Source: Chryseobacterium sp. ERMR1:04
Lineage (GTDB): Bacteria > Bacteroidota > Bacteroidia > Flavobacteriales > Weeksellaceae
Reading direction: 5' to 3'
DNA: 64,000 nucleotides
Assembly: GCF_001297705.1 (NCBI RefSeq)
Contig: NZ_LIRF01000008.1
Span: forward strand, 62,001 to 126,000
Of the stretch, positions 49,436 to 58,494 are shown piece after piece (position 1 is the first letter of the stretch; every line of letters begins with the position of its first letter). Below the pieces are notes generated by a model. The model did no database searches, was not told the origin of the DNA, and worked only from the letters and a program-made list of their open reading frames with translations. Position numbers and translations under genes: made by a program.

Positions 49436-50047
49436 ATGAACTTTACAGAGATTGCATGGCCAATCTTCAATCAATCAATTGAAGATTATCACGTGCTTGA
49501 TAACGTTAACGCTCTAGTTAATAACCCATTCGAAAAAGACAGTTTGGAACGAATTTTGTATGCAAAGAACTGGATTGATACCGTTCAATGGCATTTGGAA
49601 GATATAATTAGAGATGAGAATATAGATCCCACTGAAGCTCTTCAATTAAAGAGGACAATAGATGCTTCTAATCAGAAAAGAACTGATTTAGTAGAATTTA
49701 TAGACAGTTGGTTTCTTAATAAGTTTGAAAATATAACTCCTAAATCTGATGCAAAAATCAATACTGAAACACCCGCTTGGGCTGTAGACAGATTATCAAT
49801 TCTTGCATTAAAGGTTTATCATATGTCTTTAGAAGCTAACAGAGAATCTGCTTCTGAAGAGCACCGTCTAAATTGCCAAGCAAAATTAGATGTACTGCTT
49901 ACTCAGAAAGAAGATCTGTCTACTTCTATTAATCAGTTGCTTACTGATATTGAGAACGGTGATGTTAAGATGAAGGTATACAAACAAATGAAAATGTATA
50001 ACGATGACAGTCTTAACCCAATCCTTTATCAAAAGGGGCAAAAATGA
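49436..50047 (+). CDS. DUF4254 domain protein
   Basis: The 203-residue, largely helical cytoplasmic protein has the DUF4254 start FTEIAWPIFNQSIEDYHV and the block LYAKNWIDTVQWHLEDIIRD, then TPAWAVDRLSILALKVYHM. Its function is unknown; the family is often found near lipopolysaccharide or heptosyltransferase genes. It overlaps the next gene by 4 bp (ATGA), so the two are translationally coupled. Confidence 0.9.
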   Translation: MNFTEIAWPIFNQSIEDYHVLDNVNALVNNPFEKDSLERILYAKNWIDTVQWHLEDIIRDENIDPTEALQLKRTIDASNQKRTDLVEFIDSWFLNKFENITPKSDAKINTETPAWAVDRLSILALKVYHMSLEANRESASEEHRLNCQAKLDVLLTQKEDLSTSINQLLTDIENGDVKMKVYKQMKMYNDDSLNPILYQKGQK

Positions 50048-50502
50048 AACGACTATTTTTTTTCGGAGTACTAATAATTATAACATCATCCTGCGCAACG
50101 GAAAAATTAAATTTTTCTCCGCTGTCTAATAATTTTTATAGCGAAGCCAAAGGTTCTGATTCCGATAGAGGAGTAAAGAAAAGCATCGACATCAACATTA
50201 AAGAAAATGTAAATGCATCAGAGATCTCTAACCTAATTTCAACTTTTCCTAAGTTCAAAAATTCTGGATTAAATGAGGAAGTAATAAGCTTGAAATACAG
50301 TTTACAAAACTACCTGTATGCTATTGATGCCAATAATCTTTCAGGAAAGAACAGAGCTATTAAAAGCTTCGAAAAATCGTATAAAAAAATTCAGAAACTG
50401 AGACAGCATCTCAACAAAGATGATGACGAAGTACTTAACAGATATTTGGTAAGATTAAAAACCAATATTACCGTTATCGAAGATTCTTTAAAAGGAAATT
50501 AA
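50044..50502 (+). CDS. Hypothetical lipoprotein
   Basis: The 152-residue protein has a lipoprotein signal (LFFFGVLIIITSSCATEK) and a helical body (ISNLISTFPKFKN, NRAIKSFEKSYKKIQKLRQH, LNRYLVRLKTNITVIEDSL). I do not recognise the family. The start overlaps the DUF4254 stop by 4 bp. It is probably anchored at the outer membrane facing the periplasm. Confidence 0.8.
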   Translation: MKRLFFFGVLIIITSSCATEKLNFSPLSNNFYSEAKGSDSDRGVKKSIDINIKENVNASEISNLISTFPKFKNSGLNEEVISLKYSLQNYLYAIDANNLSGKNRAIKSFEKSYKKIQKLRQHLNKDDDEVLNRYLVRLKTNITVIEDSLKGN

Positions 50503-50522
50503 AAAACTAATTCGAATTATTA

Positions 50523-51119
50523 ATGATAAAAATTCAGGCGGAAGCTAACGTTCCTACAGAACACGGCAATTTCCGAATGATTGCTTTCTCCGAAAATGAG
50601 AACGACTGGATGCCTCATATGGCTATTATCGCCGAAAACACAGACTTTTCTAAGCCTGTAAATGTACGTTTCCACTCAGAATGTATTACGGGAGAAGTTT
50701 TCCATTCAAAAAAATGTGAATGCGGGCAGCAACTTGATGCCGCAATGAAATATACCTATGAAAAGGGAGGAATTATTATTTATCTTCGACAGGAAGGAAG
50801 AAATATAGGAATCATCAATAAATTAAAAGCATACTCTTTACAAGAAAAAGGATTTGACACCGTAGAAGCCAACCTAAAACTGGGACTTCCTGCAGACGAC
50901 AGAAACTTTGGAGTTGCCATTGATATCTTAAATTTATTGGATGTAAAAGATATCAATCTTCTCACCAATAATCCTGAAAAGGTAAAACATGTAGAGAATA
51001 GTAATATCCATCTCAACTCAAGGATACCTTTACAAATTCCGGCTAATGAGAATAGCAAAGGATACTTACAAACAAAGAAAGATTATTTTGGACATCTTCT
51101 CGATGACAACGATAATTAA
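50523..51119 (+). CDS. ribA: GTP cyclohydrolase II
   Basis: The 198-residue stand-alone RibA has the zinc site C54-x10-C65-x-C67 (HSECITGEVFHSKKCEC) and the catalytic block IIYLRQEGRNIGIINK (R89-Q-E-G-R93). The C-terminal part VKDINLLTNNPEKVKHVENSN binds GTP. It opens GTP to 2,5-diamino-6-ribosylamino-pyrimidinone phosphate, the first step of riboflavin synthesis. There is no fused DHBP synthase domain. It ends at a strong terminator. Confidence 0.95.
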   Translation: MIKIQAEANVPTEHGNFRMIAFSENENDWMPHMAIIAENTDFSKPVNVRFHSECITGEVFHSKKCECGQQLDAAMKYTYEKGGIIIYLRQEGRNIGIINKLKAYSLQEKGFDTVEANLKLGLPADDRNFGVAIDILNLLDVKDINLLTNNPEKVKHVENSNIHLNSRIPLQIPANENSKGYLQTKKDYFGHLLDDNDN

Positions 51120-51132
51120 ACTCAATACAATC

Positions 51133-51170
51133 AAAAGCTCCGTAAGAAATAATTCTTACGGAGCTTTTTT
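51133..51170 (+). terminator. Rho-independent terminator after ribA
   Basis: A 16-bp perfect stem (51133-51148 with 51153-51168) with loop ATAA is followed by TT and A/T-rich sequence. It lies between convergent genes and may also stop the minus-strand lipoprotein gene. Confidence 0.9.
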
Positions 51171-51198
51171 AATTATAAAAAATTGAAAAGATATATTC

Positions 51199-51723
51199 TT
51201 AATTTACTTTAGTATTAGTAACGTTAGAATCATTAAGATTGTAATACTTAACTACAGCATTGTAATCACTGTAATCAACAGCTGCTTTTTTAGCATGTTG
51301 ACCTGTGGCATTAGCAGGTACAAGTACAACTCTAAAAGTTTGATTATTTAAAAACTGATTTCTTTCTGAAGTCGACAATGTATTATAATCAATACGATCT
51401 GTATAAATTTCTACTTCTTTAGTGCTAAAAAGAAAATTATAATCTAATTGTCTACCTCCCGACAAGTAATATGTTTTAGGTATAAGTTGCCAAGCATTAC
51501 TTGCATTTGGATCCCGTCTATATACTAAAACTACATCTGTATTTTCAATACTAATATCCATTATAAGCTTATACCCTTCACTACTTATAAATGATCCTGT
51601 TGCGTCTTTCATCACAGCCACAGTATCACTATCTTTATATTGAACATTATCATCACGATTATCACAGCTAAATATGAATAAGCTCACAAAAGCTAAAAGT
51701 AAAATTGGAAGAAATTTTTTCAT
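51199..51723 (-). CDS. Hypothetical lipoprotein
   Basis: The 174-residue protein has a lipoprotein signal (LLLAFVSLFIFSCDNR) followed by a beta-rich body (GYKLIMDISIENTDVVLVYR, WQLIPKTYYLSGGRQLDYNF). I do not recognise a named family; similar single-domain lipoproteins are common in Chryseobacterium. It is divergent from the GH3 gene, with 114 bp between them that hold the shared 18-bp AAAAACATTG motif. Confidence 0.8.
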   Translation of the reverse strand: MKKFLPILLLAFVSLFIFSCDNRDDNVQYKDSDTVAVMKDATGSFISSEGYKLIMDISIENTDVVLVYRRDPNASNAWQLIPKTYYLSGGRQLDYNFLFSTKEVEIYTDRIDYNTLSTSERNQFLNNQTFRVVLVPANATGQHAKKAAVDYSDYNAVVKYYNLNDSNVTNTKVN

Positions 51724-51788
51724 TTTATAAAAGTTTAATTATTATTGATATGGCTTATTCAAAACATATACCAAAAAACTTAAAAACA

Positions 51789-51820
51789 TTGTTTTCATCC
51801 TTATTTTAATTGTATTTTTG
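51789..51820 (+). promoter_or_regulatory. Predicted promoter of the GH3/bshA operon
   Basis: TTG (51789-51791), 21-bp spacer and TATTTTTG (51813-51820), a full TAnnTTTG match, 17 bp before the ATG at 51838. The TTG lies inside an 18-bp sequence also found at 21003. Confidence 0.6.
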
Positions 51821-51837
51821 TTCATATTCAAAAAGTA

Positions 51838-53577
51838 ATGAAGAAAGTAGCTTATATTTCCCTCTTTATATTCTTAGGCATGAGCACAAAAACGGCAGCT
51901 CAATACCAGCCTAAAAATATTTCTCAAGCAGATATAAACAAAGCCAATCAATGGGTTGACACCACCTATAAATCCCTTTCTCAGGACGAAAAACTAGGTC
52001 AGCTTTTTATTGTTGCTTTATACACCAATAAAGATGAAAACCACATTAATCAGGTCCGAAACATTGTTTTAAATGATAAAATTGGAGGGTTGATCTTAAT
52101 GCAGGATGATGCAGCAAGAGAAATTACTTTAGTTAATGAATTCCAGCAAAAATCTAAAGTCCCATTAATGATTGGGATGGATGCTGAATGGGGATTGTTC
52201 CAAAGAATTGCTGCCGCTCATAAATTTCCTTGGGCCATGACTTTAGGGGCTATCCAGGATAAAAATTTAATTGAGCAGATGTCTGCCAAAATAGCCGAAG
52301 ACTGCCACCGAATGGGCATCAATTGGGATTTTGCGCCAGTTGTTGACGTTAATACAAATCCTAATAATCCGATTATTGGAAACAGAAGTTTCGGATCTGA
52401 GGTTGACAACGTAATTAATTCGGCATTATCTTATTCAAACGGACTTCAGAATAATAATATTCTTGCTGCAATAAAGCATTTCCCTGGACATGGTGACACG
52501 AGTACAGATTCTCACCTTGACCTTCCCGTGGTTTCACACAGCATCAACAGATTAAATAAAATAGAATTAGCACCATTTAAAGCCTTAATGAATAAAGGAA
52601 TCGGAGGAGTAATGGTGGCACACTTATATGTTCCAAGCTTAGAATCAGGAAAAGGAATTCCCGCCTCTGTTTCTAAAAATATCATCACAGGTTTATTAAA
52701 AGAAAAATTAGGCTATAAAGGTTTGATTATCACCGATGCCCTGAATATGGGTGCCGTAGCCAATAAATACAAACCGGGAGAATTAGACGCCTTGGCTTTC
52801 AACGCAGGAAATGATATTATGCTTTTTTCTCAAGGTGTTTCTGAGGGGAAAAAATTAATTCAAAAAGCTATTGATAAAGGAGATATTCCACAATCAAGAG
52901 TGGAAGAAAGTGTAAAGAAAATATTATTAACAAAATATTATTTAGGATTGACTCAATACACTCCTAAAAATCCTGAAAATGTAAATCAAGATCTGAATAA
53001 CAGTTCACATATAAACTTAGTTCAAAACTTATATGCAAATGCTTTAACGTTATTAAAAGACGATAAAAAATTACTTCCTCTTACTGGCAAACAAATTTAT
53101 TATGTTCCATTGGAAGAAGCCCCATATCAAACATTTACCAATCAATTAGGTTCAAATATTATCGTAAAAAAAGCAAGTGAGATTAATTCAATTCCTGCTC
53201 ATTCTACAGTAATTGTAGGTTTCCATAAAGATAATTCTACCGCTTACAAACCTTATAAAATTTCAGAACCATCGAAAAAAGCCTTGGCTGATCTAACGAA
53301 AAATCAAAATGTTATTCTAAATGTTTTCGGAAGTGCTTACGCTTTGAAAGACATTGATATTTCAAAAGTTTCTACTGTACTTGTATCTTACGAAAACAAT
53401 GATGATTCAATGACAGCAACAGCTAATGCATTTAACGGAAAAACAAAAATCTGGGGCAGACTTCCTGTTTCAGTTAATGATAATTTGAAAGCAGGAATGG
53501 GAATCGATTTGAACCCAAGTTCTGCTTCAAACACAAAAGTGAGTTCAACAGTTTTTACAACATCAAAACAACAATAA
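51838..53577 (+). CDS. Glycoside hydrolase family 3, NagZ-like beta-N-acetylglucosaminidase
   Basis: The 579-residue protein has a signal peptide (MSTKTAAQ), a GH3 N-terminal barrel with DAEWGLFQRIAAAHKFPW, NWDFAPVVDVNTNPNNPIIG and the NagZ motif KHFPGHGDTSTDSHLDLPVV (His-Asp pair as general acid), and the nucleophile loop LIITDALNMGAVANKY. A shorter C-terminal domain follows. It removes N-acetylglucosamine from cell-wall or glycan fragments, here outside the cytoplasm, unlike cytosolic NagZ. It starts an operon with bshA. Confidence 0.92.
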   Translation: MKKVAYISLFIFLGMSTKTAAQYQPKNISQADINKANQWVDTTYKSLSQDEKLGQLFIVALYTNKDENHINQVRNIVLNDKIGGLILMQDDAAREITLVNEFQQKSKVPLMIGMDAEWGLFQRIAAAHKFPWAMTLGAIQDKNLIEQMSAKIAEDCHRMGINWDFAPVVDVNTNPNNPIIGNRSFGSEVDNVINSALSYSNGLQNNNILAAIKHFPGHGDTSTDSHLDLPVVSHSINRLNKIELAPFKALMNKGIGGVMVAHLYVPSLESGKGIPASVSKNIITGLLKEKLGYKGLIITDALNMGAVANKYKPGELDALAFNAGNDIMLFSQGVSEGKKLIQKAIDKGDIPQSRVEESVKKILLTKYYLGLTQYTPKNPENVNQDLNNSSHINLVQNLYANALTLLKDDKKLLPLTGKQIYYVPLEEAPYQTFTNQLGSNIIVKKASEINSIPAHSTVIVGFHKDNSTAYKPYKISEPSKKALADLTKNQNVILNVFGSAYALKDIDISKVSTVLVSYENNDDSMTATANAFNGKTKIWGRLPVSVNDNLKAGMGIDLNPSSASNTKVSSTVFTTSKQQ

Positions 53578-53581
53578 ACTA

Positions 53582-54730
53582 ATGAAAATAGGCATACTTT
53601 GCTATCCAACATACGGAGGAAGTGGAATCGTAGCTACAGAACTGGGAATGTCCCTGGCCAATAAAGGCTATGAAGTTCACTTCATAAGTTCTGCGCTTCC
53701 TGCAAGACTAGATATTACCAATCCGAATATTTTCTTTCACAGAGTAAATGTTCAGACCTACCCTCTTTTTCAATATCAACCTTATGATATTGCCTTAAGC
53801 TCAATGATTTATCGTGTCGTAAACCTTTACAAACTAGATTTACTTCACGCTCATTATGCAATTCCTTATGCTTATGCGGCGTTTACGGCTAAGCAAATGT
53901 TGCAAGAGGACAATAATGACGTTCCATTGGTAACAACACTTCACGGAACGGATATTACGCTTGTTGGCCAACATCCAAGTTACAAACATGCAGTAGAATT
54001 TTCTATTAATCAATCAGACGCAATCACTTCTGTTTCTGAAAGTTTAAAAAGAGATACGCTGCAGTTTTTCAAGATCAAAAAAGAAATTCAGGTAATTACC
54101 AATTTTATTGATAATTCTGAATTTGATGAACCTAGTGATTGTCAGAGAACACAATTTGCAAATCCTGACGAAAAAATACTCATTCACGTTTCTAACTTAC
54201 GTCCTGTAAAACGTGTTGACGAAGTTCTTCAAATTTTCAAAAATGTTCAGAAAAAAGTAAAATCTAAACTGATTATTATTGGAGAAGGACCCGATATGGA
54301 AAAGGTCAATCAATTTTTAGAAGAAAATCCTGATCTGATTTCAAAGATCCGTATTCTTGGAAAAGTGAATGATTTATATAGAATTCTTCAGCTTTCAGAC
54401 GTGTTTTTACTGCCTTCTGAGCAGGAAAGTTTCGGTTTGGCGGCATTGGAAGCAATGGCGGCAAACACTCCCGTTATCAGTTCAAATGCAGGTGGAATTC
54501 CCGAAGTTAATATTCAGGGAGAAACTGGTTTCTTAGCAGAAATTGGAAATGTAGAAGCCATGAGTAACTACACCATCAAATTGTTGAGCAACGAAGAACT
54601 TTTAACCCAAATGAAGATAAACGCGAAAGAACAGGCGATAAAATTCGATTTGAAAAACATTCTTCCTATATATGAGGAAATGTATAGAACAACGATAGAA
54701 AATTTTAAAAAGGAGTTGTCTAAAGTATAG
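53582..54730 (+). CDS. bshA: N-acetyl-alpha-D-glucosaminyl L-malate synthase
   Basis: The 382-residue GT-B glycosyltransferase (GT4) starts KIGILCYPTYGGSGIVATEL, has LLHAHYAIPYAYAAF and TTLHGTDITLVGQHPSYKH, and the nucleotide-sugar site SEQESFGLAALEAMA and NAGGIPEV. These are BshA features. BshA joins UDP-GlcNAc to L-malate, the first step of bacillithiol synthesis. It lies 4 bp after the GH3 gene, so it is co-transcribed. BshB and BshC are not in the window. Confidence 0.94.
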   Translation: MKIGILCYPTYGGSGIVATELGMSLANKGYEVHFISSALPARLDITNPNIFFHRVNVQTYPLFQYQPYDIALSSMIYRVVNLYKLDLLHAHYAIPYAYAAFTAKQMLQEDNNDVPLVTTLHGTDITLVGQHPSYKHAVEFSINQSDAITSVSESLKRDTLQFFKIKKEIQVITNFIDNSEFDEPSDCQRTQFANPDEKILIHVSNLRPVKRVDEVLQIFKNVQKKVKSKLIIIGEGPDMEKVNQFLEENPDLISKIRILGKVNDLYRILQLSDVFLLPSEQESFGLAALEAMAANTPVISSNAGGIPEVNIQGETGFLAEIGNVEAMSNYTIKLLSNEELLTQMKINAKEQAIKFDLKNILPIYEEMYRTTIENFKKELSKV

Positions 54731-54757
54731 CATTTCGGCTATATTTGTAAGACACTC

Positions 54758-56033
54758 ATGACGGAAAAACTACTTCAATATCTTTGGAACTTTAAGATCT
54801 TCCAAAATTTTGACTTCAAGGATATTGAAGGAAATTCCGTTGAAATAATAGATTTCGGAAAATGGAATACCGATTCCGGACCCGATTTTCAGATGGCAAA
54901 AATTAAAACCAATAATTTAATTCTTGCAGGAAACATCGAATTACACGTAAAGTCATCCGACTGGATCTTTCACAATCATTCTAAAGATCCCAATTATCAA
55001 AATATAATCCTTCACGTTGTTTTCCAAAACGATATTGAGATTGATGAACTTCAAAACAAGAATATTCCCACACTCGAATTAAAAAGTTTCATTGATGAAA
55101 ACATCCTTTGGAAGTATGAAAAATTGATAAGTGAAAATCAATTTATTCCTTGTGAAAATATTTTTGATCCACATAAAATTCCCATCCATTTTCATGAAGA
55201 GAATATTCTTAAAAAGCTGCAAGAAAAATCAGTAGAAATAGAAAACAGCTTAGCATTGTATAAAAATAATTTTGAGGCCGTTCTTTTTCATCATCTCGCC
55301 TACTCTTTTGGTTTAAAAGTAAATGCCTTTATTTTTAAGCAAATTGCAGAAAGCATCAACTTCACGGTCATCAATAAGATCAAACAAAACGAAGCTCAGC
55401 TTGAAGCTTTATTCTTTGGAGTTTCCGGATGGTTAGAAAATCCCAAAGATGAATCCATGCAAATCTGGAAACGAGAGTTTGATTTTATTAAAGCTAAATT
55501 CAATATTTCGGACTTACAATTTCGTCCTAAATTTTTAAGACTGAGACCTCCGAATTTTCCCACCATCCGTTTATCACAATTAGCGAACCTTTACCACCAG
55601 CACCACAGCTTATTTTTCAAAAATAATTTTCGCAAAAAATGCTGCTGAATTATTTAAAATCTTCAAAGAGGTAAAAGCTTCGGAATATTGGGATAATCAT
55701 TTTAATTTTGGGAAAATCTCAACAGTAGACCAACCTAAAGTTTTGACTAAAGATTTCATTGAATTAATTATTTTAAATACCATTCTTCCCTTAAAATACA
55801 CCTATCATAAATATCAAAATGAAGAAATTACCGATGAGATCTTAGCATTTTATACAAGCATTTCATCAGAGAAAAATACAATTATCGGTCAATGGAAAAA
55901 TCTTGGTTTACCCATTAAAAGTGCTTTAGAAAGTCAGAGCTTGATTTATCACTATAAAAATTCCTGTGAAGAAAAAAATTGCTTAAATTGCAGTATTGGA
56001 TTTAAACTTTTAAAAGAAACTTCAAATGTTTGA
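54758..56033 (+). pseudogene. DUF2851-family gene broken by a one-base frameshift
   Basis: The first frame (54758-55648, 296 residues) has the DUF2851 start LQYLWNFKIFQNFDF, SGPDFQMAKI and LRPPNFPTIRLSQLANLYHQ, then breaks into NNFRKKCC and stop. Removing one A from the run at 55619-55623 restores the expected continuation (FFKIIFAKNAAELFKIF, then KASEYWDNHF) to the stop at 56033, giving about 424 residues, the normal length. The downstream part keeps family motifs (IELIILNTILPLKYTYH). It is either a sequencing error, a recent mutation or slippage at the A run. The family function is unknown. Confidence 0.85.
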
Positions 56034-56247
56034 TAATATCCGCCATAAAATGGAAAGAGAATGGTTTGGCGTTCTTACAAGAATGGGTGCTAAATTGGGA
56101 ATTCCCGTGTCTAAGCTAAGAGTTTTCTTTATCTACTCTACTTTTGCTACGGCAGGTTTTTTCTTTCTTATCTATTTAGGATTGGCATTTATACTTTGGA
56201 TCAAAGATATTTTTATCACAAGAAGACCTAGCGTTTTCGATTTATAA
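56026..56247 (+). CDS. PspC-domain membrane protein
   Basis: The 73-residue protein has the PspC pattern: WFGVLTRMGAKLGIPVSKLRVFF, then a membrane helix (ATAGFFFLIYLGLAFILWI). PspC proteins sense or buffer inner-membrane stress. There is no psp regulator nearby. The start overlaps the 3' end of the DUF2851 gene by 8 bp, so it depends on translation of that frame. The length is normal for a single-domain PspC. Confidence 0.85.
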   Translation: MFDNIRHKMEREWFGVLTRMGAKLGIPVSKLRVFFIYSTFATAGFFFLIYLGLAFILWIKDIFITRRPSVFDL

Positions 56248-56250
56248 ACT

Positions 56251-56763
56251 ATGGAATTTTTACCGATTACATCACCAGACGATTATAGAGTTCAAGAAAT
56301 CTATAATTCTTATTCCAGTACTTTTCCTGAAGATGAGAGAAGAGATTGGGATAAATTTTCGAGCCTTTTCTCTAACCCGAATGTGAAAATAATTTCTGTT
56401 TTACACGACTCAAAAACGGTGGGTTACCTCATCCTTTGGGAGCTGAGCCATTATGTTTTTGTAGAGCATTTTGAGGTGTTTGAAGAATTTAGAAGTCAGA
56501 AATTCGGGTCACATATTACCGGATATTTATTTGACAATTACCCAAGAATTATTTTAGAGATCGAACCTGAACATTTAGGTGAAGACGCCAAAAGACGCTA
56601 TTCTTTTTATCAGAGAAATGGCTTTAAACTTCTTGATGAAATGTATGTACAACCAAGTTACGGTGAAGGTAAGAAACCACTAGACCTTTGGTTATTATCG
56701 AATTATACTCCTGAAAATCTGAAGGAAGTTAAAGATGAAATTTATGATATTGTTTATCATTAA
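56251..56763 (+). CDS. GNAT-family N-acetyltransferase
   Basis: The 170-residue protein has the GNAT pattern with a central strand (TVGYLILWELSHYVFVEHFE), the acetyl-CoA helix region EEFRSQKFGSHITGYLF and YSFYQRNGFKLLDE near the end. The substrate is unknown. It starts 3 bp after the PspC gene stop and ends the operon, before a strong terminator. Confidence 0.87.
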   Translation: MEFLPITSPDDYRVQEIYNSYSSTFPEDERRDWDKFSSLFSNPNVKIISVLHDSKTVGYLILWELSHYVFVEHFEVFEEFRSQKFGSHITGYLFDNYPRIILEIEPEHLGEDAKRRYSFYQRNGFKLLDEMYVQPSYGEGKKPLDLWLLSNYTPENLKEVKDEIYDIVYH

Positions 56764-56769
56764 AAATAT

Positions 56770-56801
56770 AAATCCGAAGCATAGAACTTCGGATTTTTTG
56801 T
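56770..56801 (+). terminator. Rho-independent terminator after the GNAT gene
   Basis: A 10-bp perfect stem (56770-56779 with 56787-56796), 7-nt loop, followed by TTTG and TTTTTT. Confidence 0.88.
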
Positions 56802-56855
56802 TTTTTCAATTTATCCTTGTCAAGGATAATAAGTCTTATTTCTATCTGTGAAAGT

Positions 56856-57590
56856 TTAGTTCACTTCATATTCCAACTTTATCGTAATGCTTGCTTCTTT
56901 TTCTTTAGAAGATGTATTGAAAGTTCCTCCATACGAATAATCTTCATTAGAATTAGGCGCTGTAATTTGAATCACGCCCATTGATGCTTTTTTAAGATTC
57001 CCTAATTTACTTCCCGAATTTTCAGCAATCTTTTCGGCTCTTTCTTTGGCATCTTTGGTTGCAGAAGCAATCATTTCCTGCTTTACAGTCGCTAATTTGG
57101 TGTAAAAATAAGAGGGTGAAGAAGACGTAAATTCTATTCCACGATTGATAATTTCTGTAATATTTCTGGAAAGGTTTTCGATTTTTGCAACCTCTTTACT
57201 TTCAATAGAAACTTTTTGTGTTAGGCTATAGCCCGAAAATTCTCCCTGAACACTGTTTCCATTGGAGTCTGTATAATTTCTAAACTGCTTCTGAATATCT
57301 ACCGAAGAAAAAACAATTTCACTTTGCTTGATCCCTTTTGAAATAAGATAATCGTTGATCACTTTTCTGTCCATCGCCAATTCATCATAAGCAGATTTCA
57401 AATCGGCATTATTTTTAGAGAAACTTCCAGACCAAGTAATTAAGTCCGAAGTAAATTGTTTCGTTCCCAAACCGGTAATAGAAATGGTATTTTCAGATTT
57501 ATTTCTGTTTTTAATGGCACTTCCTAAAAGGCCAAGACCAATGATGAAGCCTAGAGATGCAACTGCAATGGCAATAATATTTTTATTCAT
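56856..57590 (-). CDS. SIMPL-domain (DUF541) protein
   Basis: The 244-residue protein has an N-terminal signal or anchor (IAIAVASLGFIIGLGLLGSAI) and one SIMPL domain: ITGLGTKQFTSDLITWSGSF, KQSEIVFSSVDIQKQF, and the C-terminal signature MIASATKDAKERAEKIAENSG. SIMPL proteins are periplasmic, of unknown biochemical function, and related to BP26/OMP28. It is convergent with the GNAT gene. Confidence 0.9.
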   Translation of the reverse strand: MNKNIIAIAVASLGFIIGLGLLGSAIKNRNKSENTISITGLGTKQFTSDLITWSGSFSKNNADLKSAYDELAMDRKVINDYLISKGIKQSEIVFSSVDIQKQFRNYTDSNGNSVQGEFSGYSLTQKVSIESKEVAKIENLSRNITEIINRGIEFTSSSPSYFYTKLATVKQEMIASATKDAKERAEKIAENSGSKLGNLKKASMGVIQITAPNSNEDYSYGGTFNTSSKEKEASITIKLEYEVN

Positions 57591-57674
57591 AAAAATTCGT
57601 GAATTTGATTGATTTTAATCTTAATGATATATCAATTTCTATTCCGAAATTTTAAGATTTCATTAACAGTTGTA

Positions 57675-58451
57675 TTATTGTTTAAGTTGCTTTAATCTTT
57701 CGGTATAAAGAGGAATAACTTCTTCTAATCTTAACAGCACACCAGACAGATTTTTCGCTTTCACATAGGTGCGAGTCTGCGGTTTTGTGACAAAAGCAAA
57801 CTCAATAAATTCTGAAATTCTTTCCGCAGAAATTCCTGCTTTTATAAAATAGTCATCATCTACTCTTTTACGAATCCATACAATATGCTCTTGCAAATCA
57901 TCATATCGGTACTGTCGTTTTTGTCTTCTTGCTTTACCGCTTATCAAATCATAAGTTCCCTGAACATCCAGCGAACCCAAAAGTATAGGAAGTAAAACTC
58001 TTTTCACATCTGCAGGAGTCTCCCTCATCTTACCGATAGGCTGTGGAAGCCCAACTGCCTGTTGAACAATCTCTCCTTTATCCACTTTCACAACCAATCT
58101 GGAATCATCACCCAAATCGCCCGTTAATTTTTTCGCAACTTTAACTTCTTCTATATCTTCCGGGATTTTAATAAGGGTGATTGTTAATTGGGAGTTTATT
58201 CCGTTTATCAATACTCTTTTGGAAATTCTTTCATAGCCAGTTCTTACAAATCTCAATTCATCGTTACTAAAAGCTTCAATAGAAAATTCACCCAAAGAGT
58301 TGGTATATACTTTTTGATCTGTTGACATATTAACTACCGTCACAGCCCCAAGGTTAATATCATTATCATCCGTGATTTTACCTGTTACTATTTCTTGAGA
58401 AAAGATAATCCCAAACCAAAATAGAAATACAAAAAACAATTTCTCTTTCAT
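57675..58451 (-). CDS. Secreted carboxypeptidase-regulatory-like protein, paralog 1
   Basis: The 258-residue protein has a signal peptide (LFWFGIIFSQ), a carboxypeptidase-regulatory-like beta domain (EIVTGKITDDNDINLGAVTV .. ELRFVRTGYERISKRVLING, to about residue 95) and a C-terminal helical region with no recognised domain. It is the last of four tandem paralogs; its C-terminal half (VQQAVGLPQPIGKMRETPAD) differs most from the others. An outer-membrane or periplasmic location is likely. Function is unknown. Confidence 0.83.
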   Translation of the reverse strand: MKEKLFFVFLFWFGIIFSQEIVTGKITDDNDINLGAVTVVNMSTDQKVYTNSLGEFSIEAFSNDELRFVRTGYERISKRVLINGINSQLTITLIKIPEDIEEVKVAKKLTGDLGDDSRLVVKVDKGEIVQQAVGLPQPIGKMRETPADVKRVLLPILLGSLDVQGTYDLISGKARRQKRQYRYDDLQEHIVWIRKRVDDDYFIKAGISAERISEFIEFAFVTKPQTRTYVKAKNLSGVLLRLEEVIPLYTERLKQLKQ

Positions 58452-58494
58452 TTAATCTTCTGTTTTTTTTACCTTGTAAAGATATTAATGATAC

